A stretch of DNA of 64,000 nucleotides from SZUA-309 sp965215995 (GCA_965215995.1 OZ244128.1:4836001-4900000), one strand, 5' to 3'; counted from the first letter of the stretch, positions 33,747 to 42,238 are shown. Numbers and translations are program-made. Notes: a model not told the origin generated them from the sequence alone.

Positions 33747-35525
33747 ATGTCAGACTCATCATCTAAAGGCTCGGGCAAGGCCAACAGCCAAGACAGAGGG
33801 CCCGAACGACCGACACCGGAACAGCTGGCCGAACAAGCCGCTGAACACACGGAAGGTGCCGCTGCGGTGCCGGGATTCGGCATTGATGCTCGGTCCTTCG
33901 TTGATGCCTGGAGCAGGATTCTCGAGGCAGCGGCAGATCAACCTCGGGCGTTTCTCTCTGCTCAGACCGAGTTGGCCCAGGCACTGACCGGGATCTGGTT
34001 GCGGGGTGATGACCCGTCGGAGGAGGAGGTGCGAGAGACCACGCGCCATGAAGGTGGCGCCGCACCGGATGCCCGTTTTGCGGATCCAGCCTGGCAGGAG
34101 AACGCCATTTTCCGCCGCCTGCGGCAATCTTATGAAGCCTGGGCCCGGTCTATGGACAGCTGGCTCGAGAACTCCGGACTCGAAGGCCTGGATCGGGATC
34201 GCGCTCAGTTCGTGCTGAACGCCACCAAGGATGTGATGGCGCCGGTCAACACTCTGCTGGGCAACCCGGAAGCACTGCGCAGGATTCGGGAGACCCAGGG
34301 CGCGAGCCTCGTGCAGGGCATGAAGAATTTCTTCGACGACCTGCAGAACAATCACGGTTACCCGGCGGTGGCCGACCGGAATGCCTTCCAGGTCGGGAAG
34401 GACGTCGCGGTCAGCGAAGGGGCAGTGATATTCCGCAACGAGTTGTTCGAGCTGATTCAGTACAAACCGCTGACCGAGACCGTTTCCAAGATACCGCTAC
34501 TCTATGTGTTCTCCCAGGTGAATCGTTTCTACCTGGGTGATCTGACCCCGGACCGGAGCCTCTTCAAGCGACTGCTCGAGGCCGGTGTGCCGGTGTTCGC
34601 GATCAGCTGGCGAAACCCCACCCAGGAGCACAGCGATTGGAACATCGATACCTATGCGGACGGTGTGATCGATGCCATCCGGGTGATTCAGCAGCTCAAC
34701 CGGCGCAAGAAAGTCCACCTGATGGGTCTCTGTGCCGGTGGTCTGGTTGCGGCAGCCGCAGCCGGGGTAATGAAAGCCCGGGGGGATGAGTGGGTAGAGA
34801 CCCTGAGCTTGTTCGTGAACGTGCTCGATTCCCGTCCCGGCGAGAGCGAGTTCGGCCTCTTCACCACTGAACGTTCGGCGGAAGCGCAGAAAGCGGCGGT
34901 CCGGGCGCGCGGTCTGTTCAGCGAGCGGAACGTGTTCGAGATGTTCGCCATGTTGCGGATCGAAGAGAACGTGATGAGCTTCTTCCGTAGTAACTACCTG
35001 CTCGGTGAGGAGCCACTCAAGCACCCGCTGCTGTTCTGGTCCATGGATTACACGCGGGTACCAGCGGAAATGCAGTGCGATTTCATCGATCTTGGCCAGA
35101 AGAACAAGCTCGCCAAGAAGGAGCAGCGTGTGCTCGGCAAGCGGGTGGATCTATCGAAGATCGACTATCCGGTCTACGTGATGGCCGGTACCACTGATCA
35201 CATTACGCCCTGGAAGGCGTGCTACCGGAGCACCCAGCTTTTTGGTGATGACGTGCTGTTCGTGCTCACCAGCCAGAACCATACGCAAACCATTTCCAGC
35301 CGTGCCGACAACCGGCACCTGAAGTACTGGGTGGCCGAAAACCTGCCGGAAGATCCGGACGTTGCCCTGCAGTCGGCAACACTGCATGACGGCTCATGGT
35401 CAGAGCACTGGATCGACTGGTTGAAAGATCGGGGTGGTGATCCAGTGAAGCCGAAGAAGAACCTGGGTAACAAGTCGTTTCCCGCGCTCGGTCCGGCGCC
35501 GGGGGAGTACGTGCTCGAGCGCTGA
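33747..35525 (+). CDS. phaC: Poly(3-hydroxyalkanoate) synthase PhaC
   Basis: Polymerises hydroxyacyl-CoA into PHA on the granule surface. The 592-residue product has the lipase-like box GLCAGG with catalytic Cys329, Asp484 in GTTDHITPW and His512 in SQNHTQTI, plus the PHA-synthase N-terminal region (NPEALRRIRETQGASLVQGMKNFFDDL, GYPAVADRNAFQVGKDVAVSEGAVIFRNELFELIQY). Length and sequence point to class I/II single-subunit enzymes. The N-terminal 60 residues are low-complexity and polar. No phaA/phaB genes lie beside it, so precursor supply is encoded elsewhere. It is convergent with the broken alcohol dehydrogenase gene. Confidence 0.95.
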   Translation: MSDSSSKGSGKANSQDRGPERPTPEQLAEQAAEHTEGAAAVPGFGIDARSFVDAWSRILEAAADQPRAFLSAQTELAQALTGIWLRGDDPSEEEVRETTRHEGGAAPDARFADPAWQENAIFRRLRQSYEAWARSMDSWLENSGLEGLDRDRAQFVLNATKDVMAPVNTLLGNPEALRRIRETQGASLVQGMKNFFDDLQNNHGYPAVADRNAFQVGKDVAVSEGAVIFRNELFELIQYKPLTETVSKIPLLYVFSQVNRFYLGDLTPDRSLFKRLLEAGVPVFAISWRNPTQEHSDWNIDTYADGVIDAIRVIQQLNRRKKVHLMGLCAGGLVAAAAAGVMKARGDEWVETLSLFVNVLDSRPGESEFGLFTTERSAEAQKAAVRARGLFSERNVFEMFAMLRIEENVMSFFRSNYLLGEEPLKHPLLFWSMDYTRVPAEMQCDFIDLGQKNKLAKKEQRVLGKRVDLSKIDYPVYVMAGTTDHITPWKACYRSTQLFGDDVLFVLTSQNHTQTISSRADNRHLKYWVAENLPEDPDVALQSATLHDGSWSEHWIDWLKDRGGDPVKPKKNLGNKSFPALGPAPGEYVLER

Positions 35526-35550
35526 ACGCTTGCGGAAACAGGCAGCCTGC

Positions 35551-36571
35551 TCAGGCGCCCGAACGGATGTGCACCTTGATCGATTTGTTGGACTTGTCGT
35601 CCGCGAGTGCAAAGGCCTCGGCAATCTGATCCAGGGAAAAGGTATGGGTGACCAGCGGCGCGATGAGACTTGCGTGTTTCAGCGGCGAGCCGGGTGCCGA
35701 CAGCGAAATCGCCCTGATCAGCTTCCCGGCTGTAACAGTTTGAGGCTGCCAGCGTCAGTTCCTTGGAGAAAAAGGGCATCCCCGGCAGTTTCGGACTTCC
35801 GGTGAACACGCCCAACAACGAGATCCTGCCGCCGGTGCGGGCCACGTTCACTGATTCAGCCAGCGTCTCAGTCTCTCCGCCCACGGTTTCGATCACCACG
35901 TCCACGTGTTGATCACCCACGTCTGCCAGCAGTTCCTTTGAACTGGGATAGATTCGGTTCGCACCGAGCGCTCTGGCCAGTTCCTGCTGGTGGGGATGTC
36001 GGGCGGTGATCAGCACTTCGGAGGCCCCGGCTTCCTTCGCCGTGATGATGGAAAGGAGGCCGATGGAACCCGCGCCGATGATGGCGACCCGGTCACCGAG
36101 ATCGATGTTACCGATCCGCGCGCCGCGCACGCAGACAGCCAGCGGTTCAGCCAGACCGGCCGCAGTTGTGTCCAGATCTGCTGGCAACGAATGCACCAGG
36201 GATTCCGGTACGCAGACGTATTCCGCAAGGCCACCCGGCAGCGCGATGCCAAACAGGCGCACGTCCGGGCAGACGTTGGCTTTGCCGACGAGACAATGGT
36301 GGCAATCGCCGCAGCCGAGGATGGGCTCCACGGCGACTTGGGTGCCGGGCGTGATCGAAACACCGTCACCGACCGCATCAATGATGCCTGCCACTTCATG
36401 ACCCGGTTGCATACCTTGCGGATCGCCAAGCGCGGCATGGTAGATGTGCAGATCGGAACCGCAGATACCGCCTACAGTGACGCCGATCCGGACCCAGCCG
36501 GGTTGCGGCTCCGGCAGTTGCCGTTCCTTGATGCCGATGACACCAGGACCACTGTAGACGGCGGCCTTCAT
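35551..36571 (-). pseudogene. Zinc-dependent alcohol dehydrogenase, frameshifted near its C terminus
   Basis: Medium-chain dehydrogenase family, NAD(P)- and zinc-dependent. From the ATG at 36571 the frame shows GICGSDLHIYHAALG and GHE (catalytic zinc), CGDCHHCLVGKANVC (four structural-zinc Cys), and GAGSIGLLSIITAKEAGA (Rossmann loop). After SNCYSRE at about 35730 the frame leaves the family; the expected C-terminal part (GKLIRAISL, PLVTHTFSLDQIAEAFALADDKSNKSIKVHIRSGA) is found in another frame, ending at a TGA at 35551-35553. The shift lies near 35725-35735, where the sequence reads AGCCGGGAAGCTG. Either a natural frameshift or a sequencing error; the uninterrupted frame continues to 35222 only by chance, antisense to phaC. 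Confidence 0.82.
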
Positions 36572-36695
36572 CTCTCTCCCCTCGATCTTTGTTATCCGGG
36601 CATCCTAAGCGCTCCTGGAGTGACTCACAACGCTGGCATGTGGATTGCGGCCGGGTACACTGCCTAAACCACTGACGCCAACGGGAGGGGTGTAG

Positions 36696-37001
36696 ATGGC
36701 AACCTATATCATGATGAGCACGCTCACGGATGAAGGCCGGAAGACGCTCAAACAGCGACCTGAGCGCATCAAGGAGGTGAACAAGGAAGTGGAGTCCATG
36801 GGCGCCAAGGTGGTGAGCCAGTTTGCCGTCCTCGGTGGCTACGACTTCATCAACATCATCGATGCGCCGACCAACGAAGTGATGTCGCGCATTTCCATGG
36901 AGCTCGGCTCCCGGGGCACGATCAAGGTGACGACCTATCCGGCCATGGAAATCGGCGCCTTTGTGGATATGTTGGAAGGGAAAGTACCGAGCGGGAACTG
37001 A
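36696..37001 (+). CDS. GYD domain protein
   Basis: Stand-alone 101-residue GYD-domain protein, a ferredoxin-like fold often found in dimers; function unknown. The name motif is seen as VLGGYDFINI near residue 48. A related GYD domain forms the N terminus of the next gene's product, 2 bp downstream, so this protein may form mixed dimers with it. The start has GGGAGGGG upstream. Confidence 0.85.
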   Translation: MATYIMMSTLTDEGRKTLKQRPERIKEVNKEVESMGAKVVSQFAVLGGYDFINIIDAPTNEVMSRISMELGSRGTIKVTTYPAMEIGAFVDMLEGKVPSGN

Positions 37002-37003
37002 TC

Positions 37004-38050
37004 ATGCCTACCTACGTGATGCTCATGCGCTATCACTCGGATGGCTTCAAGACGATCAAGGAAGATCCGGCGCGGGTGCAGGAGGTGCACGAGGCGCTCT
37101 CGCGCTGGGAAGCCAAGGTGATCGACAGCTACCACATGCTGGGCGATTGGGACCAGATCACGATCTTCGAAGCGCCGGACAACTTCAAGGCCTACCGAGC
37201 TACCCTTGCTCAGGAGTTCGGCACCACATCCGAAACCGAGATTCTACCCACCATTAACCATGACCTGTTCGTGCGCCTGATCGCAACGGAAGCGGGCACC
37301 GTCGGTCCCCATGAGTGGCAGATCAAGTGGTGGGCGAAGCTCGGCCGGCTCGCCTGGCGCCGACACGCCTACGGTCAGTGGGTCTATCCCTACTGCAAGC
37401 CGCTGACAATCACCGGCAGAGAGAAGTTCAAGTCAATCAAGGGGCCGTGCATCGTGGTGGCGAATCACACCAGCCACATGGATGGCCTGGTGCTGAATTG
37501 CGCGTTGCCGCAACGGATTCGGTTTAACGTCTACTCCGGGGCAGCCGCCGACCGCTGGTTCGTGAAGGGTCGAGAGGAACTGGTGATGCAGCCCTGGTAT
37601 CAGTCCATGGCAATGGGTACGTTCCCCATACAGCGCGGTGGCGGATCCAAAGCCCTCGACTATCCCAAGTGGTTGCTCGACCGTGGTGCTAATCTGATCA
37701 TCTTCCCGGAAGGAACCCGGTCAACCAGTCGCAGCATGGCCAAGTTCAAGCACGGCGTTTCTCTGCTGGCACTGGAGAAGAAGGTGCCCGTGGTACCCGT
37801 GTTTCTGACCGGGTTGAAGAAGCTGCGGCCGAAGGGTTCGCGAGAGATCTTTCCAGGCCCGGTCGGCGCGCACATTCTAGATCCCATCTACTTCCCCGAG
37901 GGGACGGAGGTGCCGGAGGCGACCAAGATGATCTACGACGCATTGAATACCGTGCACCTGAAGGTCGGACAGTACGGAGACGAAGCGGCCCACCCGGACT
38001 GGCGACCACCGGAAGAGAAAGTGGCGGGCGCTACAGCAGTGTCTGCCTGA
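37004..38050 (+). CDS. GYD domain fused to 1-acyl-glycerol-3-phosphate acyltransferase (PlsC-like)
   Basis: 348-residue two-domain protein. Residues 1-95 form a GYD-like domain (MPTYVMLMRYHSDGFKTIK, MLGDWDQITIFEAPDNFKAY; the Gly-Tyr-Asp is replaced by Gly-Asp-Trp-Asp). Residues 115-330 are a PlsC-type acyltransferase with the catalytic HxxxxD motif as NHTSHMD (His155, Asp160), GTFPIQRGGG, and FPEGTRS near residue 234. Such enzymes acylate lysophosphatidate. Short linker WQIKWWAKLGRLAW may associate with the membrane. The fusion is unusual and suggests that the neighbouring single GYD protein regulates or assembles with the enzyme. Its end overlaps a convergent lipase gene by 20 bp. Confidence 0.85.
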   Translation: MPTYVMLMRYHSDGFKTIKEDPARVQEVHEALSRWEAKVIDSYHMLGDWDQITIFEAPDNFKAYRATLAQEFGTTSETEILPTINHDLFVRLIATEAGTVGPHEWQIKWWAKLGRLAWRRHAYGQWVYPYCKPLTITGREKFKSIKGPCIVVANHTSHMDGLVLNCALPQRIRFNVYSGAAADRWFVKGREELVMQPWYQSMAMGTFPIQRGGGSKALDYPKWLLDRGANLIIFPEGTRSTSRSMAKFKHGVSLLALEKKVPVVPVFLTGLKKLRPKGSREIFPGPVGAHILDPIYFPEGTEVPEATKMIYDALNTVHLKVGQYGDEAAHPDWRPPEEKVAGATAVSA

Positions 38051-38948
38051 GCCAGGTGATGAGGTCGGTCACCACCTCATCCCGATTGGTCTCGTTCAGC
38101 ATCTCATGCCGTCCGTCCGGATAGAGACGGTAGTCCACCTGCTCTATTCTCTCCCGGTAGCGCTTGAGCAGTCGGTTCAAGCCTTTTTCCTCACCGTGCA
38201 CCGGGTCTGCCTGACCGGCGAAAACGTAAATCGGCAAGTCGGCTGGAATATCGGCGATGAACGACTTCTTTCTGGCCTCCCGGGCACCTGCCATCAGGTT
38301 CGCCACCGATCCGGCTCGAAGCACGAAGCCGCAGGCCGGATCGTCCACGTACAGCTGCACCTGCTCCGGGTCGCGCGATAACCACTCGAATCCAGTGGCA
38401 TCCGGACCATCGAACGGTTCGTTCGATTTGCCGAATAGTAGATTCTGCAACAGCTCGGATTGGCCGTCGTGCCCATGCCGCCAGGCTTCGAAACGAGCAA
38501 TGGTGTGGGAGAGCCAGAGCTGAAACGGGCTACCGAGGCCCGGCGAGCCGGAGAGCACCGCCGCGTCCAGCTCACCGCCGAATCGATACAGGTACTGCTG
38601 CGACAGCATGGAGCCCATGCTGTGGCCGACCAGCGCGTGTGGCAGTCCCGGATGGTTTCCCTTGATGGCGTTCGTGAGTTCAGCCGCATCGCTGATGGTT
38701 CGATTCCAACCGTCCTCGCCCATGTCGCCGTAGCGGTCTTCTGCGGAAGATCTGCCGTGACCGCGATGGTCCTGGGCATAGACGGCGAAACCGGCATCGG
38801 TCAGGTGTCTCGCGGTCCAATCGTAGCGGGCGGCGTGCTCGCCCATGCCATGGGCAATCTGGAGGGTCGCTACCGGGTCTTCGTCAGGCAGCCAGCGGTA
38901 GTAGTGCATGTTGTGACCATCGGTCACGGTCAGGGTCAGGGTTTCCAT
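38031..38948 (-). CDS. Alpha/beta hydrolase, monoacylglycerol lipase/lysophospholipase type
   Basis: 305-residue cytoplasmic serine hydrolase of the PldB/Hydrolase_4 type. The start at 38948 (METLTLTVTDGHNMHYYRWLP) is where conservation begins; the frame is open further upstream without support. Motifs: AHGMGEHAARYD (oxyanion), YAQDHRGHGRS, nucleophile elbow GHSMGS, Asp in GQADPVHGEEKGLNRL, His in YPDGRHEMLNETNRDEV. It would release fatty acid from monoglycerides or lysophospholipids and lies tail to tail with the PlsC fusion, opposite chemistry on related substrates. Confidence 0.88.
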   Translation of the reverse strand: METLTLTVTDGHNMHYYRWLPDEDPVATLQIAHGMGEHAARYDWTARHLTDAGFAVYAQDHRGHGRSSAEDRYGDMGEDGWNRTISDAAELTNAIKGNHPGLPHALVGHSMGSMLSQQYLYRFGGELDAAVLSGSPGLGSPFQLWLSHTIARFEAWRHGHDGQSELLQNLLFGKSNEPFDGPDATGFEWLSRDPEQVQLYVDDPACGFVLRAGSVANLMAGAREARKKSFIADIPADLPIYVFAGQADPVHGEEKGLNRLLKRYRERIEQVDYRLYPDGRHEMLNETNRDEVVTDLITWLRQTLL

Positions 38949-38991
38949 AAATCGTCCGAGTCGTTTCGCTGATGAGCGAGCCGGGGCTGGC

Positions 38992-39795
38992 TCAGGGTGA
39001 GCCGGTCTCCAGAATGCGGTACACGGCCTGAGCGACACCTGCTTCGTCGTTGCGACCCGTGAGGTGGGTTGCTTCCGCCTTGGTGTGCTCGTCTGCCTGG
39101 CCCATGGCAACCGCAGCACCGGCCGCTCTGAACATCTCGATGTCGTTTTCGGAGTCGCCGAAGGCGACCACCTGATCGGCGGTGATGCCGAGATGACTGC
39201 AGGCAGCATTGAGCGCATCGCCCTTGCTTGCTCGGGCCGAGGTCAGGGTGAGCAGCGTCTTGCCGGTGGGGCCGATGCTGTTCAGGAACAGAACCTCGTT
39301 CTGATAGCGCTCGGTCAGCGCGTCGCGAATCTTCTGGTTGATGGCACTGCCTTGAATGACGGCGACGCGGGGCAGTGAGTCGGCGGCCCCCGAGAGCTTC
39401 TGTACCCAGCGCATCTCCGCGGGCACCTGAGAGTGATCGGGCTCTCCATCGAGCTTGAGAAGCACCTCGTCGCTGACGGTTACGGTTGCCACGCAGCGGT
39501 CTGAGTCGCAGATCTCGTAGAGCTCGCGGACGAACTCGGCGGGAAGTCGCTCATCGAAGACATCGGTGCCGGTCTCCGGGTCGTGCACCTGGGCACCGGA
39601 ACAGGCAATGACCAGGCCTTTTATGCCGATCTGCTCCTCCACGCGCTGGGCCATCTGCACCCAGCGGGCGGTGGCGATCATCACCTGGAACCCTTCCGCG
39701 TGGGCTTTCTGCAGCGCACGGATGTTCTCTTCCGGACATTCCTCTCCCACCAGGAGGGTGCCGTCCAGATCAATGGCGAAAGCGCGGAATGACAT
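38992..39795 (-). CDS. HAD superfamily phosphatase, Cof type
   Basis: 267-residue HAD hydrolase with a large C2 cap, the Cof/YbiV-like group acting on sugar phosphates or similar. Motif I is FAIDLDGTLL (nucleophile Asp8 region), motif II ATAR, motif III Lys in SKGDALNAACSHLGI, motif IV AFGDSENDIEMF. It precedes (upstream on the minus strand side) the intron-containing tRNA-Leu gene; its ATG lies 29 bp from the tRNA 3' end, so the two may share a transcript, with the tRNA first. Confidence 0.88.
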   Translation of the reverse strand: MSFRAFAIDLDGTLLVGEECPEENIRALQKAHAEGFQVMIATARWVQMAQRVEEQIGIKGLVIACSGAQVHDPETGTDVFDERLPAEFVRELYEICDSDRCVATVTVSDEVLLKLDGEPDHSQVPAEMRWVQKLSGAADSLPRVAVIQGSAINQKIRDALTERYQNEVLFLNSIGPTGKTLLTLTSARASKGDALNAACSHLGITADQVVAFGDSENDIEMFRAAGAAVAMGQADEHTKAEATHLTGRNDEAGVAQAVYRILETGSP

Positions 39796-39824
39796 TCGGT
39801 TGTCCCCAGTTCGTCGATCTCATT

Positions 39825-40272
39825 TGGTGCCCGGGGCCGGAATCGAACCGGCACGGAGTTGCCTCCGAGGGATTTTCGTACCAGCTACAGCTTTCGCTGC
39901 CGAAGCCGCCGGGCGGTATAAATCGCCTTACGGTTCGTTTGTGGTCTGGACTTTCTCTTCACCGTATCCGAAAGCTGACGCAGATGTCAGCAAATCCGAC
40001 TTAGGCGGGAGCCGTTAAGTCTCTACACTTTCCCTGGTGTTCATGTCTTCAAGTCGGGTGTGGAACCGTATGGCGGTAACCGTATCGCGCACGTTTGCTC
40101 ACACGCTCAGACTCCGATCTATCGAGTGAGACGTCGTACCAAGGCTTAGCTCGGGATTGCCACCGGTTGCCCGAGAGGTTTCCCCGAATTTGACTCCATT
40201 CACGCAGAGGTTTCCCGGTTGCGTGCTCAATTTGCTTAAGTCCCTTGTGTCTACCAGTTTCACCACCCGGGC
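39825..40272 (-). tRNA. tRNA-Leu(UAA), interrupted by a group I intron
   Basis: The 5' exon (40272-40238) starts GCCCGGG and ends AGGGACTT; the 3' exon (39876-39825) starts AAAATCCCT and ends CCCGGGCACCA with encoded CCA. Joined, they form an 87-nt class II tRNA: 7-bp acceptor stem, D arm GTGAAACTGGTAGACAC, anticodon stem AGGGA/TCCCT with loop CTTAAAA (anticodon TAA), variable arm CGGAG-GCAA-CTCCG and T arm GCCGG-TTCGATT-CCGGC. Without the intron removed, the anticodon loop is broken after the wobble U, so no functional tRNA can form. The insertion position is the one used by the cyanobacterial and plastid trnL(UAA) intron. Confidence 0.95.
39877..40237 (-). ncRNA. Group I self-splicing intron in tRNA-Leu(UAA)
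   Basis: 361-nt intron. It begins AAGCAAATTGAGC: GAG (40228-40226) can pair with exon CTT to make P1 with the required U-G pair at the 5' splice site, and the last intron base is the conserved G (39877). CACGCA/TGCGTG forms P2 (40224-40201). Conserved core blocks on the minus strand: P/Q GTCAAATTCGGGGAAACC (40193-40176), R GGCAATCCCGAGCTAAG (40161-40145), S TAGAGACTTAACGGC (40025-40011). These closely resemble the IC3-type introns of cyanobacterial and plastid tRNA-Leu(UAA). No homing endonuclease ORF is present; short ORFs across it are chance. Confidence 0.93.
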
Positions 40273-40373
40273 AGACCGGCGCAGCATAGCAGAATGTTTC
40301 GAAAAACAGAGAGTGCGGCGTGTTGTTCTGATATCGTTCGTGACTCTCTTTCGGGGAAGGGGTTTCCAGCCGA

Positions 40374-41645
40374 ATGCACCGCACAGTTGGCTTGTTAGTC
40401 GTTTTCTGGTTGGCGAGCTGGCTGTCGCTTGCTGGTCAGGCAGCGGAGCTTCGAAGCATCGTACCCGAACGTGCTGGCTTCTCTGCCGAACGCCTCAGCC
40501 GCATCGATGAACTCCTGGAATCTTATGTCACGGAACGCCGGATCCCGGGTGCTGCCCTTCAGATTGTGAAGGACGGTCGCGTGGTGCTCCACACCGCTGT
40601 CGGCTACCAGGACCGGGAAGCAGAGATTCCGATGCGGATGGACACCATCTTCCGGATTGCCTCGCAAACCAAGGCCGTGGTGAGTGTTGCGATCCTGATG
40701 CTGCAGGAGGAAGGCAAACTGCTCATCGGGGATGCGGTTGGTAAGTATCTGCCGGAATGGCAGGAGACCACTGTCGCTGTGGCGGACGACGCGGGTGGCT
40801 ACGAAGTCGTGCCCGCTGATCGCCCGATCACGATTCGGGATCTGCTCACCCATACGGCCGGGGTTGGTTACGGTGGCGGAATCGCCGCGGAGGCCTGGCT
40901 GGCCGAAGGTATCCAGGGCTGGTACTTCGCGCACTTCGAGGAACCGATCCGGGAGACGATTCGAAGGATGGCCGCGTTGCCGATGGAGGCGCAGCCGGGC
41001 AGCGGCTTCGTCTACGGCTACAACACAGACATCCTCGGCGCCATCGTAGAGGTGGCCAGTGGGCAATCGCTGGATGCGTTCCTTAGCTCGCGGATCTTCG
41101 ACCCGCTCGATATGCGGGATACCCACTTCTACCTGCCGGTTGAGAAGCAGGAGAGGTTTGCCGTGGTCTACGGCGTTGGTGAAGACGGTACGCTCGAGCG
41201 CACCCCGGAAGGGAGTTCCATCTCTGGCCAGGGTGCCTATGTGGATGGCCCGAGAGTCAGCTTCTCAGGTGGCGCCGGGCTACTTTCCACGGTGCGGGAC
41301 TACGCTCGCTTCCTGCAGATGATGGCAGCCTGCGGCGAGCTCGATGGGCAGCGCATCCTGAGCAGGCATAGCGTGGCCCTGATGACGAGCAATCATCTGC
41401 CTGCAAATGTTTCCTTCCGACCCGGTTCGGGCTTCGGGCTTGGCTTTGCGATCACCCTGGACACCGGACAGACGGGACAACCGGGCAGCGTCGGGGAGTT
41501 CTCCTGGGGCGGTGCCTATCACACCGTCTACTTCGTGGATCCGGTCGAGAACCTGGTCTTCACCTACATGACCCAGGTGCTGCCCGCGACCGGCTTGGAC
41601 GATGCTAGAAAGCTCCGTGCTATCACTTATTCGGCTTTAAAATAG
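40374..41645 (+). CDS. Serine hydrolase of the class C beta-lactamase family
   Basis: Exported 423-residue penicillin-binding-protein-like esterase. A signal peptide opens the protein (LLVVFWLASWLSLAGQAAE). The active site SxxK motif is SQTK (Ser97, Lys100) in FRIASQTKAVVS, the Tyr-x-Asn motif is YGYNTD, and the third motif may be WGGAYHT near residue 380. DLLTHTAGVGYG and GAGLLSTVRDYARFLQMM are family blocks. Such proteins are mostly esterases or peptidases of unknown substrate; true beta-lactamase action is unlikely to be its role. The first bases lie 101 bp from the tRNA-Leu 5' end, on the opposite strand. Confidence 0.88.
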   Translation: MHRTVGLLVVFWLASWLSLAGQAAELRSIVPERAGFSAERLSRIDELLESYVTERRIPGAALQIVKDGRVVLHTAVGYQDREAEIPMRMDTIFRIASQTKAVVSVAILMLQEEGKLLIGDAVGKYLPEWQETTVAVADDAGGYEVVPADRPITIRDLLTHTAGVGYGGGIAAEAWLAEGIQGWYFAHFEEPIRETIRRMAALPMEAQPGSGFVYGYNTDILGAIVEVASGQSLDAFLSSRIFDPLDMRDTHFYLPVEKQERFAVVYGVGEDGTLERTPEGSSISGQGAYVDGPRVSFSGGAGLLSTVRDYARFLQMMAACGELDGQRILSRHSVALMTSNHLPANVSFRPGSGFGLGFAITLDTGQTGQPGSVGEFSWGGAYHTVYFVDPVENLVFTYMTQVLPATGLDDARKLRAITYSALK

Positions 41646-41680
41646 TTTATAAAACAGAAAGATAGAGAATATTTATAGAA

Positions 41681-41941
41681 ATGTCCGAACTTTCCGAAAA
41701 CGCTCAGATGATGCTAGGCGCTTATGCCCTGGCAGATACCCACACCCTCAGCCAGGATGCTGTGCTGGAAATGTCGCAGGGAGCGATTACGGAATGCGCG
41801 GTGCGCGCGGGCCTTAAGGAGTTGGCGGATGCCGCACTTGCGGAAGAGCAAAGCGATGGCGGTTACCGACTGACGAAAGATGGCATTGGCTTGACCCTGC
41901 AGATGCAGGAAGCGCTTTCGTCCCAGAACAGCCAGCTCTGA
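41681..41941 (+). CDS. Small protein of unknown function, possible winged-helix fold
   Basis: 86-residue acidic protein (MSELSENAQMMLGAYALADT). The pattern of a helix pair (SQDAVLEMSQGAITECAVRAGLKELADA) followed by GGYRLTKDGIGLTLQMQEAL resembles a winged-helix or transcript-regulator end, but I cannot name a family. It has an AT-rich leader (41646-41680) and stops 11 bp before the left attachment site, so it belongs to the host chromosome and was the original downstream neighbour of tRNA-Leu(UAG) before the element inserted. Confidence 0.55.
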   Translation: MSELSENAQMMLGAYALADTHTLSQDAVLEMSQGAITECAVRAGLKELADAALAEEQSDGGYRLTKDGIGLTLQMQEALSSQNSQL

Positions 41942-41952
41942 AAACGACGGAA

Positions 41953-41967
41953 TTGGTGCCCAGGGCG
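41953..41967. repeat. attL, left attachment repeat
   Basis: TTGGTGCCCAGGGCG, identical to 52022-52036. It is the displaced copy of the 3' end of tRNA-Leu(UAG). Confidence 0.88.
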
Positions 41968-42006
41968 GGCACTGAATATCCCAGTAAAAATGGGCGTTTC
42001 CGGCCG

Positions 42007-42027
42007 TGTACGGAACGTGTACGGAAC
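42007..42027 (+). repeat. Arm-type repeats at the left end
   Basis: TGTACGGAAC occurs at 42007-42016 and 42018-42027, 11 bp apart, 40 bp inside attL. The same motif with the same 11-bp spacing lies just inside the right end (51911-51931). This is the layout of integrase arm-binding sites. Confidence 0.65.
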
Positions 42028-42046
42028 GCCAAACTGGGAGAAAACC

Positions 42047-42238
42047 ATGCCAGACACAGTGTCTGATCGAATCGACCGCCACCTGCAAGGTGAGCGCGTC
42101 ACCACCGAATACATCAACCTGAAGACTGGAGAATCCGTCTACGTACCACCGGACGAGCCGGTGCCGGCGGGCTGCATCCCCATGATGGGTACGGTGAACG
42201 GCGGCGAGAAGCCGCTTTCGGAGGAGGATGCCTCATGA
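42047..42238 (+). CDS. Small element protein, 63 residues
   Basis: Unrecognised. The start MPDTVSDRIDRHLQGERV follows GGGAG at 42036-42040. The acidic product contains YINLKTGESVYVPPDEPVP. It is the first of four closely packed plus-strand genes (junctions overlap by 4-8 bp) at the left end of the element, likely a single operon of regulatory or anti-host factors. No membrane helix or metal motif is seen. Confidence 0.6.
   Translation: MPDTVSDRIDRHLQGERVTTEYINLKTGESVYVPPDEPVPAGCIPMMGTVNGGEKPLSEEDAS

Noticed and set aside
35222..35550. C-terminal extension of the alcohol dehydrogenase frame into phaC
   Set aside because: The extension is out of the family frame after the shift and antisense to the conserved 3' end of phaC; it is a by-product of the frameshift.
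40049..40384. 111-residue open frame spanning the tRNA-Leu intron, considered as a homing endonuclease
   Set aside because: No LAGLIDADG, GIY-YIG, HNH or His-Cys motif, and it runs through tRNA exon and intron core structure.
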